Assembly: GCA_965263365.1 (NCBI GenBank)
Contig: OZ253672.1
Coordinates: 434,001-498,000 of the forward strand
DNA length: 64,000 nt
Direction of reading: 5' to 3'
DNA from: CANMUM01 sp965263365
Lineage (GTDB): Bacteria > Pseudomonadota > Alphaproteobacteria > Rhodobacterales > Rhodobacteraceae
Position 1 is the first letter of the stretch. Each line of letters begins with the position of its first letter. The position numbers were made by a program, and so were the translations under genes. This document shows, piece by piece, positions 43,377-52,631 of this stretch. The notes beneath the pieces are model-generated. The model did no database searches and was not told the origin of the DNA. It saw only the letters and a program-made list of their open reading frames with translations.

Positions 43377-44289
43377 AACAACCTCTAAGCACGGCTTCGA
43401 TGATTGCCATACGTACAGCGACCCCCATTTCGACTTGTTCTTGAATTGTTGAGCGGGTTAAGTCATCGGCAATTTCACTGTCAATTTCAACGCCTCGATT
43501 CATAGGTCCCGGGTGCATCACAATCGCATCGCCTTTTGCGTAATTGAGTTTCTCTTGATCCAAACCCCAATAGTGAAAATACTCACGCTCACTCGGCACG
43601 AACGCCCCTTGCATTCGCTCTTTTTGGAGTCTGAGCATCATGACAACATCGGCGTCTTTCAGACCAGTTTTCATATCAGATTCGATTTCACATCCAAGAG
43701 CCTTAAGGCCTTTTGGAACTAACGTGTCTGGACCCACCAAGCGCACACGATTTCCCATTTTTTGTAAAAGAACTAAATTCGATCTCGCAACGCGCGAATG
43801 AGCAATATCTCCGCAGATCGCAATCGTAAGTCCGCTAATTTTATTTTTGCGCCGTAAGATTGTAAGCGCGTCGAGCATGGCTTGAGTCGGATGTTCGTGG
43901 CGTCCATCACCCGCATTAATTACAGAGCAATCAACTTTAGAAGCCAACATGCCAACTGCGCCAGCGCCAGAATGCCTGACAACGATCACGTCAGGGTTCA
44001 TCGCATTTAAGGTCAATGCGGTATCGACAAGCGTTTCGCCTTTTTTAATTGAACTGGTTTCCATTGACATATTCATTACATCTAGCCCAAGGCGCGTGCC
44101 CGCTAATTCAAAACTGGATTGAGTGCGGGTGGAGTTTTCAAAAAACATATTGACCTGAGTCATTTTGGGAAATGGAAGGTCCTTTGGTTTGGGGTTTTCT
44201 GCAAAATGTTGTGCACGTTTCAGAATCAGAGAAATTTCTTCGGGCCGAAGCTGTTCAATACCTAGGAAATGCAATTGTTCGCGTGGCAT
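43369..44289 (-). CDS. pyrB: Aspartate carbamoyltransferase catalytic subunit
   Basis: Condenses carbamoyl phosphate with aspartate in de novo pyrimidine synthesis. 306 residues. The carbamoyl-phosphate site is STRTQSSFE at residues 53–61; HPTQAMLDA and the MLRLQKERM and GPMNRGVEIDSEIAD segments complete the family set. No pyrI regulatory subunit is present; the dihydroorotase-like gene downstream is consistent with a class of ATCase that uses a non-catalytic DHOase partner. First gene of the minus-strand run. Confidence 0.97.
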   Translation of the reverse strand: MPREQLHFLGIEQLRPEEISLILKRAQHFAENPKPKDLPFPKMTQVNMFFENSTRTQSSFELAGTRLGLDVMNMSMETSSIKKGETLVDTALTLNAMNPDVIVVRHSGAGAVGMLASKVDCSVINAGDGRHEHPTQAMLDALTILRRKNKISGLTIAICGDIAHSRVARSNLVLLQKMGNRVRLVGPDTLVPKGLKALGCEIESDMKTGLKDADVVMMLRLQKERMQGAFVPSEREYFHYWGLDQEKLNYAKGDAIVMHPGPMNRGVEIDSEIADDLTRSTIQEQVEMGVAVRMAIIEAVLRGCYA

Positions 44290-44380
44290 TTAGTTCCTTT
44301 GAAAAAGCGCTACTAAAGACTTAGGTCGATGCGTCGTCATATCGGTTGCACTTATAGCCTCACGAGGATAACTTGCCAAG

Positions 44381-45139
44381 ATGGAATCAAGATCAGAGCA
44401 ATATTTAGCAGTTGAGTGGCTAATGATGCAGTTGGCTGAAGGTGTTGATGAAGTTATTTTACCTGCACCAGTTGATCGATTTGTTCCGCGTGCTATTGAA
44501 GTGGAAGAAAGTGTTTCTATTCCAAAATCAGATATTTCAACAAATGCAGGTTCTGTTGAAAAGCGAAATATTGATCAAGCAATAAATATCGAAGAGCTTT
44601 GCGAAGTTATGCGCGAAAATATTTCGCCTGAACTAGTCAGCGGGGCTCATTATCAATTTGAGTTGGTCGGCGATGAGCATGCTGAGATTGCGGTGATTGT
44701 AGATCCACCTTCGCAACAATCTAATCGTGATGAAGATTTTTTTACGGATTTGAACATGTCATTATTGTTAAAATCTTTAGAGGCGATAAACATTGGATTA
44801 GATACACGTTCAGGCAAAGAGCCATTTTTAAAGGCGGCATTCTTGCCGATTTCACCTTGGCGCATTGCGCAAGATAGGAAACTTGTGGATCGCAATGGGC
44901 GCCTATTTGCGGAGTCATTAAAAAGACGGATTGAAATGCGTAACTTTCAGTATATTTTATTGGCTGGAACAAATTTAGCAGGCATTGATAAGCAAATTCA
45001 ATCAAATTTATTATTTGATCTGCCAGTTACTTCCCTGATTTCGCCAAAGTTGATGCGTTCTGAGCCGATTTTAAAAGGAAGGCAATGGCAACTATTGTGC
45101 GATTTATGGGTAAAACTTCAAGAAGTGAGGCAACTATGA
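44381..45139 (+). CDS. Diverged uracil-DNA-glycosylase-like protein
   Basis: A 252-residue protein. From about residue 100 it follows the layout of family 4 UDGs: AEIAVIVDPP, LKSLEAINIG, a FLPISPWR-type stretch, FAESLKRRIEMRNFQYILLAGTNLA, and a final LISPKLMRSEPILKGRQWQLLCDLW resembling the HPAYLLR...K...W segment. The catalytic GEAPG motif and the Cys ligands of the iron–sulfur cluster are absent, and the final motif has SPK in place of HPA. It is therefore probably not an active glycosylase. A UDG next to moaB is common in Rhodobacterales, which supports the homology. Overlaps moaB by four bases. Confidence 0.6.
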   Translation: MESRSEQYLAVEWLMMQLAEGVDEVILPAPVDRFVPRAIEVEESVSIPKSDISTNAGSVEKRNIDQAINIEELCEVMRENISPELVSGAHYQFELVGDEHAEIAVIVDPPSQQSNRDEDFFTDLNMSLLLKSLEAINIGLDTRSGKEPFLKAAFLPISPWRIAQDRKLVDRNGRLFAESLKRRIEMRNFQYILLAGTNLAGIDKQIQSNLLFDLPVTSLISPKLMRSEPILKGRQWQLLCDLWVKLQEVRQL

Positions 45140-45666
45140 ATCAGCGAGAATTTATTCCGGTCAGATTTGCCGTTCTGACTGTTTCGGATTCACGAAGTTT
45201 TGAAGATGACCGCTCCGGTGATGAACTCGAAGCCATGATTGGGGCGGATGGTCATGAATGCGTTGAGCGAAGGATCATAGCAGATGAATTTCATTTAATT
45301 AAGCAGCAGCTTAAGTTATGGTGCCAAGAAGATGGTATTGATGTGATCATATCAACAGGTGGCACAGGTCTTACGGGTCGGGATGTCACAGTCGAAGCTC
45401 ATCATGAGATATACGAAAAAGAAATTTCTGCGTTTTCGATTTTGTTCACGCATGTCTCCATTCAAAAAATAGGAACCTCAGCAGTTCAATCGCGCGCAAC
45501 TGCTGGAATATGTTTGAAAACATTTTTATTCGCGCTCCCTGGGTCTCCGTCGGCTTGCCGAGACGCTTGGAATGAAATTTTATCAAAGCAATTTGATTAC
45601 CGTCATAAGCCGTGCAATTTCGTGGAAATCATGCCAAGATTGGACGAGCATCTTAGACGCAAGTAA
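45136..45666 (+). CDS. moaB: Molybdenum cofactor biosynthesis protein B
   Basis: MoaB/Mog-type protein acting in molybdopterin adenylylation. From ATG 45136 it has 176 residues. Key motifs: VLTVSDSRSFEDDRSGD, ISTGGTGLTGRDVT, SRATAGI, and FALPGSPSACRDAWNEIL, then PCNFVEIMPRLDEHLRR. An earlier in-frame ATG at 45085 lies within the upstream gene and lacks a good site. Start overlaps the upstream stop (ATGA). Confidence 0.94.
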   Translation: MNQREFIPVRFAVLTVSDSRSFEDDRSGDELEAMIGADGHECVERRIIADEFHLIKQQLKLWCQEDGIDVIISTGGTGLTGRDVTVEAHHEIYEKEISAFSILFTHVSIQKIGTSAVQSRATAGICLKTFLFALPGSPSACRDAWNEILSKQFDYRHKPCNFVEIMPRLDEHLRRK

Positions 45667-45675
45667 CGTACTTCT

Positions 45676-46362
45676 CTATATTGGAAACATGCACTTAAAG
45701 GGCCGAATTATTTCGGATGTTAGTTCATATGCGCGCAAATTTTCGATCTCAGTGGACCATTCTGATTTTTGACGCACTAAAGACACTTGGATTTCATCTT
45801 CAATTTGCGCTTCGAGCAAATAGAGTCCATCTTGCGCAGGAATAAATTTTGAATCACAAAATTCTCCGTCAGGAAAATTCTGAATGATATGAAGCTTAAG
45901 TTCAGAGCTTTCTAACCTATAGCCAGTATTTAACTTTTGGTGCAGATGTTTATAAATGGGTACGCATAAATTAGCACAAACACCAATATCGGCCTTAATG
46001 TCGAAAACAACCGCTTCATTAATGTTTTCGGGTTTAATTCTAAAGGTGATTGTTGTTTCGCCTTCATAACCTATTGCCTCCAAATTCTCATCACCAAATA
46101 ACTTGGGTTCTTGCCAAAAAATTTCAAAATCGGCGATATTTAGGCTGTCTGAAAGGTTGAAAACAGGATCAAGCCCGTTGGGACCTGCGAGGCGCCAATA
46201 GGTTTTCCAGCCCTCATTGAGATCGATTTTTAGGCCAACCAATTGAAAGCCTTCTTCGTCACGTCCTCCATCAATGATTTCAATGTCGCCAAAGTCTACA
46301 TTTGCAAATAGAGCCGATGGAATTAAGCAGTTCAAAACTATAAAAAATAAGAATGACTTCAA
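45676..46362 (-). CDS. Periplasmic DsbD N-terminal-domain-like protein
   Basis: A 228-residue exported protein (signal FFIVLNCLIPSALFA) similar to the N-terminal disulfide-exchange domain of DsbD: LKIDLNEGWKTYWRLAGPNGLDP, followed by the redox pair GVCANLCVP. The membrane and C-terminal thioredoxin domains of full DsbD are missing, so it is a stand-alone periplasmic domain of the kind found in alphaproteobacteria. It overlaps the threonylcarbamoyl-AMP synthase gene by four bases. Confidence 0.8.
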   Translation of the reverse strand: MKSFLFFIVLNCLIPSALFANVDFGDIEIIDGGRDEEGFQLVGLKIDLNEGWKTYWRLAGPNGLDPVFNLSDSLNIADFEIFWQEPKLFGDENLEAIGYEGETTITFRIKPENINEAVVFDIKADIGVCANLCVPIYKHLHQKLNTGYRLESSELKLHIIQNFPDGEFCDSKFIPAQDGLYLLEAQIEDEIQVSLVRQKSEWSTEIENLRAYELTSEIIRPFKCMFPI

Positions 46363-47309
46363 GAATTTGACTCGTTTTGGGTGGCTTGCGCGGCGCGTTG
46401 AAGACGATCATTGATCGCGGCGCCAATGCCTGTGTTAGGGATGGGCGCAATATGAATGCAGTCTTTAGAACGTTTTTGTGCGATTTGATCAAGCTCCTCT
46501 AGCATGAAAAACAGATTTTGCGCGGCTTCTTGCGTATTTTGGCTCGGAGAAAGATCTAAAGTCCCGCCAGTGCCAAATCCTAAACAAATTTCGCCAGCAG
46601 TCGAATTGAGAACAATTCGTGTTTTGGGCGCATAGTGTTTAAGCAGTTGACCGGGGCTGCGCGGCGACATACTTTTCGTTTCAGCAATTGGCGCGTAACC
46701 GATGACTTCTGCGATTTTTTCTGCAGGGATTGCGCCATGGCGCAATAAAATGACTTGTCTATTTTCTACGGTAATCACAGTGCTTTCAAGGCCGAGTCGC
46801 GTTGGCCCATCGTCTAAAATCATTGCAATTTCATCGTCAAAATCTCTTTTGACATGTTCTGCGCGGGTTGGTGACATTTTTCCCGATTTGTTTGCGGATG
46901 GTGCCGCTATTGGGCCATTAACGCCGTTAATAATATCAAGAAAGTGCCTATGGTTGGGCGATCGCAGAGCAATTGTTGGAAGTTCCGCTGTAACTGATGG
47001 AGCGATTTGACTCACTTTGCTTGGTAATACCATTGTGAGTGGACCGGGCCAAAATCTCTCTGCCAATTCGAGCGAAATGTCGTCGAATTCTGCGAAATTT
47101 TGCGCCATTTCAACCCCTGCAATGTGACAAATTAGTGGGTTAATTGCCGGCCGTCCTTTGGCTTCAAATATCTTCTTGACCGCGGTTTCATTATCTGCAG
47201 ACGCGGCAAGACCGTAGACCGTTTCGGTTGGCAGCGCGACCAATTCACCGCCTTTCAAATATTCGATTGCGTTTTCGATGTGACGTGAGGTTATACTTTG
47301 TGGTTTCAT
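46359..47309 (-). CDS. tsaC: L-threonylcarbamoyladenylate synthase (Sua5 type)
   Basis: Makes threonylcarbamoyl-AMP for the t6A modification of ANN-decoding tRNAs. 316 residues: the YrdC-like catalytic domain (LPTETVYGLAASADNETAVKKIFEAKGRP; APSANKSGKMSPT; LRHGAIPAE) plus a C-terminal Sua5 extension (SPGQLLKHYAPKTRI onward), so the long Sua5 form rather than short TsaC. Divergent from an acyl-CoA dehydrogenase. Confidence 0.95.
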   Translation of the reverse strand: MKPQSITSRHIENAIEYLKGGELVALPTETVYGLAASADNETAVKKIFEAKGRPAINPLICHIAGVEMAQNFAEFDDISLELAERFWPGPLTMVLPSKVSQIAPSVTAELPTIALRSPNHRHFLDIINGVNGPIAAPSANKSGKMSPTRAEHVKRDFDDEIAMILDDGPTRLGLESTVITVENRQVILLRHGAIPAEKIAEVIGYAPIAETKSMSPRSPGQLLKHYAPKTRIVLNSTAGEICLGFGTGGTLDLSPSQNTQEAAQNLFFMLEELDQIAQKRSKDCIHIAPIPNTGIGAAINDRLQRAAQATQNESNS

Positions 47310-47401
47310 TGAATTGGACTATAGTTTAGCGGCCTAATAATTGCTATACCTGCTCTCTTTATAAGAGAGAATAATCAAGAGAGAAATTGAAGGATAAAGA
47401 G

Positions 47402-49036
47402 ATGACTTACCGTGCCGCCATTGATGATACACGTTTTCAGCTTGAAAATATATTTGAATATAGCCTTTTGAATCAGCAGTTTCCAGAAGCTGATTTGGAT
47501 ACGGTTATGGCGATGTGCGAAGCGGCAGCTAAAATTGCTGAAGATGTTTATTATCCTTTAAGAGATAAGATGGATCATAGTCCAGTTCAACTTGACGGCG
47601 ACGATGTTATATTTCCCGACGGCGTTGCGCAGGGTTTTTCGGTGCTCGCAGAAAGTGGTTTAATTGCGGTATCCGCTGATGAAACGTATGGAGGCTTGGG
47701 CTTGCCGCTTATCGTGCAAATTGCCACTAATGAATATTTGAGTGGCGCAAATATCGCATTGCAACTTTGTTCATTGCTTTCTCAAGGCCAAATTGAGGCG
47801 CTCGAAGTCCATGCAAATGATGGTTTGAAATCACAAATATTACCCCAGTTGAATTCTGGCAATTGGACGGGCACGATGTTGCTGACGGAGCCCCATGCGG
47901 GAACAGATATTGGAGCTCTTAAGACAAAGGCTGAGAAAAATAATGACGGCAGTTACGGAATTTCTGGGCAGAAAATTTTTATTACTTGGGGTGAGCATTC
48001 TTTTACCGAAAATATTTCTCACCTAACGCTTGCGCGTCTTCCTGGTGCGCCGGAAGGTCCAAAGGGAATCTCACTATTTTTCGTGCCAAAGTTTTTAGAA
48101 GATGGAACTCGAAATGCAATTAAGTGTATTGGACTTGAAGAAAAGCTAGGTATTCATGGCTCACCGACTTGTGTCATGGAATTGAAGAATGCGAAGGGTT
48201 GGCTGGTTGGTGATGAAAATAAAGGGCTCGCCGCAATGTTCACAATGATGAATAATGCGCGATTAAACGTTGGTGTGCAAGGTTATGGGGTTGCCGAAGC
48301 TGCCTATCAGCATGCACTAAATTATGCAAAGGAGCGTGTGCAAGGTCGCACTAAAGGCGCTCTTGGTACAATCATTGAACATGCAGATGTAAGGCGTATG
48401 CTCTTATCAATGAAGACAAAAATTCACATTGCGCGAGCGCTTGCGTATGACTGCGCCATTTCGCTTGATCTTGGCCATGATGATAAAGCTTATGCGGCGC
48501 GAGCGGGGGTATTGACGCCTCTCGCGAAATCCTACGGTTCTGATATTGGGATGGAAGTCACGAGTGAGGCCGTGCAAGTCTTTGGGGGCATGGGTTTTGT
48601 TGAAGAAACCGGCGCCGCACAATTTATGCGAGATGTGCGCATTACGCCTATCTATGAAGGTACTAACGGAGTTCAGGCTATGGATTTGGTTGGGCGCAAG
48701 CTAATGGATAATGGTGAATCCGTATTCAGTTTAATTGAACAAATTGAACTGCCTGAAGAACTTCTGGGTGCTAAGCTGTCTTTGAAGAATGCGACGCATG
48801 GGCTGCTTTCTAGAGATGCACTCTCAGAGCGTGGCGCTGATGCCGTCGATTATCAGCGCTGTTTTGCAAATGTTTTGGGCGCGCATTATTTACATCGCGG
48901 CGCGCAAAAATCTCATATTTATCGGTCGATGCTGGACGATTTTGCCAGTCGGGAACTTCCGGCCACAATTGCGAAATTAGATGCCATTTCTAAAAACGTG
49001 AGAAATGTCTTTGATCTCTCTGTCGATGATTTATAA
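47402..49036 (+). CDS. Acyl-CoA dehydrogenase, DmdC-like long form
   Basis: FAD-dependent acyl-CoA dehydrogenase of 544 residues. From ATG 47402 it begins MTYRAAIDDTRFQLENIF; an AAGGA ribosome site lies just upstream, so the TTG at 47387 is rejected. Family segments: MLLTEPHAGTDIGALKTKA, ISGQKIFITWGEH, QVFGGMGFVEETGAAQFMRDVRITPIYEGTNGVQAMDLVGRKL; the Glu in PIYEGTNG is the usual catalytic base. The long C-terminal domain places it with 3-methylmercaptopropionyl-CoA dehydrogenase (DmdC)-type enzymes, but medium- or long-chain substrates are equally possible. Followed after 12 bases by an MBL hydrolase. Confidence 0.9.
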   Translation: MTYRAAIDDTRFQLENIFEYSLLNQQFPEADLDTVMAMCEAAAKIAEDVYYPLRDKMDHSPVQLDGDDVIFPDGVAQGFSVLAESGLIAVSADETYGGLGLPLIVQIATNEYLSGANIALQLCSLLSQGQIEALEVHANDGLKSQILPQLNSGNWTGTMLLTEPHAGTDIGALKTKAEKNNDGSYGISGQKIFITWGEHSFTENISHLTLARLPGAPEGPKGISLFFVPKFLEDGTRNAIKCIGLEEKLGIHGSPTCVMELKNAKGWLVGDENKGLAAMFTMMNNARLNVGVQGYGVAEAAYQHALNYAKERVQGRTKGALGTIIEHADVRRMLLSMKTKIHIARALAYDCAISLDLGHDDKAYAARAGVLTPLAKSYGSDIGMEVTSEAVQVFGGMGFVEETGAAQFMRDVRITPIYEGTNGVQAMDLVGRKLMDNGESVFSLIEQIELPEELLGAKLSLKNATHGLLSRDALSERGADAVDYQRCFANVLGAHYLHRGAQKSHIYRSMLDDFASRELPATIAKLDAISKNVRNVFDLSVDDL

Positions 49037-49048
49037 AGACAAATTTAA

Positions 49049-50071
49049 ATGAAACCAAATTTCCCAATCCATGCACCAGAATACGGCGACGTAGTCGAAA
49101 TTGCGCCGAATATTTTCTGGGGGCGTATCCCGTTGCCAATGGCGTTAGACCATCTCAATGTATATTGGTTTGTTGATGATGATGGCGTTACCGTTGTTGA
49201 TACAGGCGTGCGTTGGCCTGATGCTATTGAGGCTTGGGAATCAATTATTTCAAAATGGATCGCACCAAGACTCATAAAGCGCGTGTTGCTTACGCACTAC
49301 CATCCAGATCATTGTGGGTTGGTGGCTTGGTTTATGAAAAAATTTGATGCCGAACTTTTAACTTCACGTGGAACTTATACGCTTGCTCGAATGCTATTGT
49401 TGGATGTTCAGGACAAGTATTCGGAGCTTCACGCGCAGTATTGGAGGCGCGTTGGTTGTGATGCTGAATGGATAAAAAATAAAATGGCAACGCGCCCTTT
49501 CAACTTTATTGATGCCGTTGATATGATTCCTCTTGGATTTCGAGCGCTTTTGGAAGGAGAAAAATTGAGGTTAGGAGGGTATGATTGGACTGTTGCTTTT
49601 GGACATGGTCATGCACCTGATCATGTTACGCTTTGGAATGATCAATTCGCGATAATTGGTGATCAGTGTTTGCCGTCCATAACGCCTGTTATTTCGGTTT
49701 TTCCGACTGAACTCAACGCGGATCCGCTCCATGAATTTCAATTGAGTTGTCAAAAGTTAATGGGCTATGCCAATGATAAGCAGCTTTTTTTGTGTGGGCA
49801 TAATCGACCTTTCTTTGGAGGGAAGTCGCGGCTTGAAGCTTTGCAAAATCACCATCAAGACGCCACTGATGCCCTTCTTTTAGCATTGCTAGAACCTAAA
49901 ACAATGATTGACTGTTTTCCGTTGTTGTTTAAACGGAAAATCACACCAAATGTTGAGGGATTTGCCATTTCAGAAGCAACTGCTCATTTTAACTATTTAG
50001 CGCTTAGAGGAAAAATCAAAAGTTTCACAGATGGTGATGATATTGTCAGATGGCAGCGATGCGATACATAA
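49049..50071 (+). CDS. MBL-fold metallohydrolase
   Basis: 340-residue metallo-beta-lactamase-fold hydrolase. The zinc motif THYHPDHCG starts at about residue 82, the third His cluster is FGHGHAPDHVTLW and a final His is in FLCGHNRPF. Similar proteins sit next to acyl-CoA dehydrogenases in alphaproteobacteria and may act on thioesters or glutathione adducts; the substrate is unknown. Tightly linked to the dehydrogenase. Confidence 0.9.
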   Translation: MKPNFPIHAPEYGDVVEIAPNIFWGRIPLPMALDHLNVYWFVDDDGVTVVDTGVRWPDAIEAWESIISKWIAPRLIKRVLLTHYHPDHCGLVAWFMKKFDAELLTSRGTYTLARMLLLDVQDKYSELHAQYWRRVGCDAEWIKNKMATRPFNFIDAVDMIPLGFRALLEGEKLRLGGYDWTVAFGHGHAPDHVTLWNDQFAIIGDQCLPSITPVISVFPTELNADPLHEFQLSCQKLMGYANDKQLFLCGHNRPFFGGKSRLEALQNHHQDATDALLLALLEPKTMIDCFPLLFKRKITPNVEGFAISEATAHFNYLALRGKIKSFTDGDDIVRWQRCDT

Positions 50072-50136
50072 ACGCTCGCTTGATGTATTGACTTTTTTAT
50101 GCGGTTGATTGAGAAAGTCCAAAAATGGAGTTTAAA

Positions 50137-50271
50137 ATGGCTGAACATAAACATGGTTCTATGAATCGGGAGCAAAATGAAGATGCTTGGGTCTATTTTA
50201 CCAATTTTTGGAAGTATTTTTTTGCAATTTGCATCGTTGGTTTGATTTTACTTGCGATGATTACGCTATAA
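50137..50271 (+). CDS. Small aa3-type cytochrome c oxidase subunit IV-like protein
   Basis: A 44-residue membrane peptide: a polar N-terminus (MAEHKHGSMNREQNEDAW), then a single transmembrane helix (YFFAICIVGLILLAMITL). The N-terminal MAEHKHGSM is typical of the tiny subunit IV found with alphaproteobacterial aa3 oxidases. The remaining oxidase subunits are not nearby. It is short enough to be missed by length cut-offs. A lipoprotein gene starts six bases downstream. Confidence 0.75.
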   Translation: MAEHKHGSMNREQNEDAWVYFTNFWKYFFAICIVGLILLAMITL

Positions 50272-50277
50272 ATTATT

Positions 50278-50907
50278 ATGAAACGAAGAAATTTTGTCTT
50301 AGTTTCTTTGGCAGCGGGAGTTGCTGGTTGTGGACGACCCAGTTATCGCCGTGCCACAGCCGAAGAAGTTAGCCGTTCATTTTATAGCCATGACGGTCCT
50401 ATCGAATTGTCGCTGTTGTCGGCAGTTGCAACACTAGGGAATTCTTCTGAACATAGTGCGTTGCTAATAAATGGTTCACAGCGTGTAATTTATGATCCAG
50501 CTGGTACATATGATCCAGCGAAAGAGCCAAGCTGGTACGTTCACCCTAGAAAGTATGATATTCATTATGGAGTGAACGATTTAGCTTTGCGTCAGTATAT
50601 TGTTTCGCATGCGAGAATTGGTTATTTTGTGGAACAGTTGTCACGCCGAATTACATTAGAGCAGGCAGATCGCGCTATAGAGCTTTGTGAAGAGCGTGGT
50701 GAAACTAACTTTTCACTTTGTGCTGTATCTTGCTCTTGGGTTTTGCAGAGACTAGACGGCTTTGAAACAGTTAAAACAAGTCTATTTCCACAGAAAATCC
50801 GGGAAGACTTTATGAATTTGTCAGATGTTTCTCGCACTAGATATTATCAGCAAGATTCTGAAAAGAATATCGCAAGCGGAGTGCGCTTGGAAATAATTCG
50901 CGGCTAA
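50278..50907 (+). CDS. Putative lipoprotein, unknown function
   Basis: A 209-residue product with a lipoprotein signal MKRRNFVLVSLAAGVAGC. The mature part contains HDGPIELSLLSAVATLGNSSEHSALLINGSQRVIYDPAGT and, further on, FSLCAVSCSWVLQRL. The HSAL.I ... YDP..T pattern recalls NlpC/P60- or lipoprotein-type domains in Rhodobacterales hypotheticals, where Cys/His/Asn catalytic positions may be present, but I cannot assign activity. Downstream of the COX subunit IV gene. Confidence 0.7.
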   Translation: MKRRNFVLVSLAAGVAGCGRPSYRRATAEEVSRSFYSHDGPIELSLLSAVATLGNSSEHSALLINGSQRVIYDPAGTYDPAKEPSWYVHPRKYDIHYGVNDLALRQYIVSHARIGYFVEQLSRRITLEQADRAIELCEERGETNFSLCAVSCSWVLQRLDGFETVKTSLFPQKIREDFMNLSDVSRTRYYQQDSEKNIASGVRLEIIRG

Positions 50908-50980
50908 ATTGCCTATTTTAGGTTTATCCATTTAATTTAGGGTTTGGGTTCAGTCTGAAGGTACTGGTTTGCCAGTCACG

Positions 50981-52468
50981 TTATTGAGTTGCTTGTAGAT
51001 CGTGCAGTAAATTGTTGAAATGTTCAACGATGGGTATTGAGTTTGGCCTTTGATCTAAGATTTCGTTCAGGATTTGTGAGAAAGTTTTGGATGCTCCATG
51101 CCTAAATATATTTTCCTCTAGCCAAGAAGTGATCATTTGATTTCGTCCATGGGAAACGCGTTTGCGTAGCTCTGGAATCCCGATTTCCATAGCTTGGTAA
51201 ATATTTATTGCGATTAGAAAACCAATGGTCTGGAGATAAGTATCTTCTATTTTTCCTATAGCTAGATTAGGGTCTTGAACATGTATATTTTCTACTTCTT
51301 CATCTGACAACTTTAGTTCAGAGTGTATGGTTTGCTTCCAAGCTAAGAGCGCTGACTGATAGTTTTTTTCGCCATTAAGTACAGATTTATGAAATTCATA
51401 TCGCGCAAATCCATGAAATATTCGACTTAAATCATCGGATGCGTAAAAATCAGGCGAAGGTGCATATTGGTTCATTTCAAGAAATAAATCCTTTGCCTCG
51501 ATTTTCTTCAAGTGCTCAAACCGAAATAAGAACTCGCTCATATTTTGAGACATTGCGAAACTTTTGCCCACACAATTAGCGATTAAGCCATTTACCGCCT
51601 CTTGCGCCAGATTTGATGGCGGCTTGCCAAGCGCAGAAATTCCATGGTGCTCACTTGCATTCGTTTGGAAAAGAGTTGTTGCAATCGCCCGCATGCCCTT
51701 TTCATACATTAATAATTCTTGATTGTGTAAGTGGTGAATAGATATATGCGCAGTTCTTCCGAAGGTGCTGATTGTATCTCGGCAATCACCAATCGAAAGT
51801 CTAAATATATCCTCTCGCATTCCAAAACTCGCAAAATTTTGGTTTAGGTAGGCGGTAATCGTTCGCTCACCATATGGATGTTTTTCGCGCGGATTTTCGA
51901 TATTTGAAAATCCTGATAAAATAGCCTTTAAGTGAGTTTTGATACGTGTCAAAAATTGATCAGTTTCTTCAATTGAAAAGTATGGATTTTTTTTACGCAA
52001 TAAGGCTTCTAGGGGCTTTTCATTTTCGTCGGCGACTGCCTGAGCAATTTCGGCATCTATATTGAATAATGCTTCTGCATGGATTTCATAATTGTTGAGA
52101 TCGCCTGTTTCCTTGAATTCTTGATAACTCTTAAAGGCATTTGCTTTGATTTTGTCTTTTTCAGCAATAAGTTTTGGTGGCTCTCGGTCAAGGTATTTCA
52201 TGCGATGTAAAATAGCTTGGTATTCAATTCGCTCGCTTCCTTTTAGATTTTTGGCGTTTAATTTATCAAGAGACTTTCTAAACTCACTGTTGTTTAGCTG
52301 AGAAGTAATTGAAGATTGCACATTTGCAATTATTTCCGCGTGCAATTTTGCTGATCGCGAAGACTGCATAATTCTAAATTCGTGTTTAAGGCTTTGAAGT
52401 GCTAAATCTAGACATAATACAGGTTTGTAAAAGTCCTTAATTTTTGACATTTTGTATTTTGAGATCAT
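50981..52468 (-). CDS. Degenerate M32 (carboxypeptidase Taq) homologue lacking HExxH
   Basis: A 495-residue helical protein. By eye it follows the M32 metallocarboxypeptidase layout from end to end: a long helical N-terminus; a MYEKGM segment where M32 has LYEQGL; LIANCVGKS where M32 has LWENQVGRS; ARYEFHKSVLNGEKNY where M32 has RFELERALIEGDL; QTIGFLIAINIYQAM; and WLEENIFRHG near the end. The metal-binding HExxH aligns with H248-N249-Q250-E251-L252, so the catalytic Glu and second His are gone. It is probably not a peptidase. Homology is inferred by pattern, without a database search. Convergent with the + strand genes before it. Confidence 0.6.
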   Translation of the reverse strand: MISKYKMSKIKDFYKPVLCLDLALQSLKHEFRIMQSSRSAKLHAEIIANVQSSITSQLNNSEFRKSLDKLNAKNLKGSERIEYQAILHRMKYLDREPPKLIAEKDKIKANAFKSYQEFKETGDLNNYEIHAEALFNIDAEIAQAVADENEKPLEALLRKKNPYFSIEETDQFLTRIKTHLKAILSGFSNIENPREKHPYGERTITAYLNQNFASFGMREDIFRLSIGDCRDTISTFGRTAHISIHHLHNQELLMYEKGMRAIATTLFQTNASEHHGISALGKPPSNLAQEAVNGLIANCVGKSFAMSQNMSEFLFRFEHLKKIEAKDLFLEMNQYAPSPDFYASDDLSRIFHGFARYEFHKSVLNGEKNYQSALLAWKQTIHSELKLSDEEVENIHVQDPNLAIGKIEDTYLQTIGFLIAINIYQAMEIGIPELRKRVSHGRNQMITSWLEENIFRHGASKTFSQILNEILDQRPNSIPIVEHFNNLLHDLQATQ

Positions 52469-52585
52469 AATTCGTAAGCAATTCAGATTGTTGTGTCAGA
52501 TAAGAGTGTCACGAGTGTATTAAATAATCTGGTTTTTTCTGAAACGAATGTTTCGAATTTTAATCTATTCAGATTAGCAACAAAA

Positions 52586-52609
52586 AAGGCTTCACAGATG
52601 TGAAGCCTT
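52586..52609 (-). terminator. Terminator of rpsU
   Basis: On the minus strand AAGGCTTCAC, loop ATCT, GTGAAGCCTT then a T-run (complement of the A-run at 52582–52587). A 10-bp stem located 23 bases past the rpsU stop. Confidence 0.92.
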
Positions 52610-52631
52610 CGGTTGTTGAAGTGAGTGGAGT

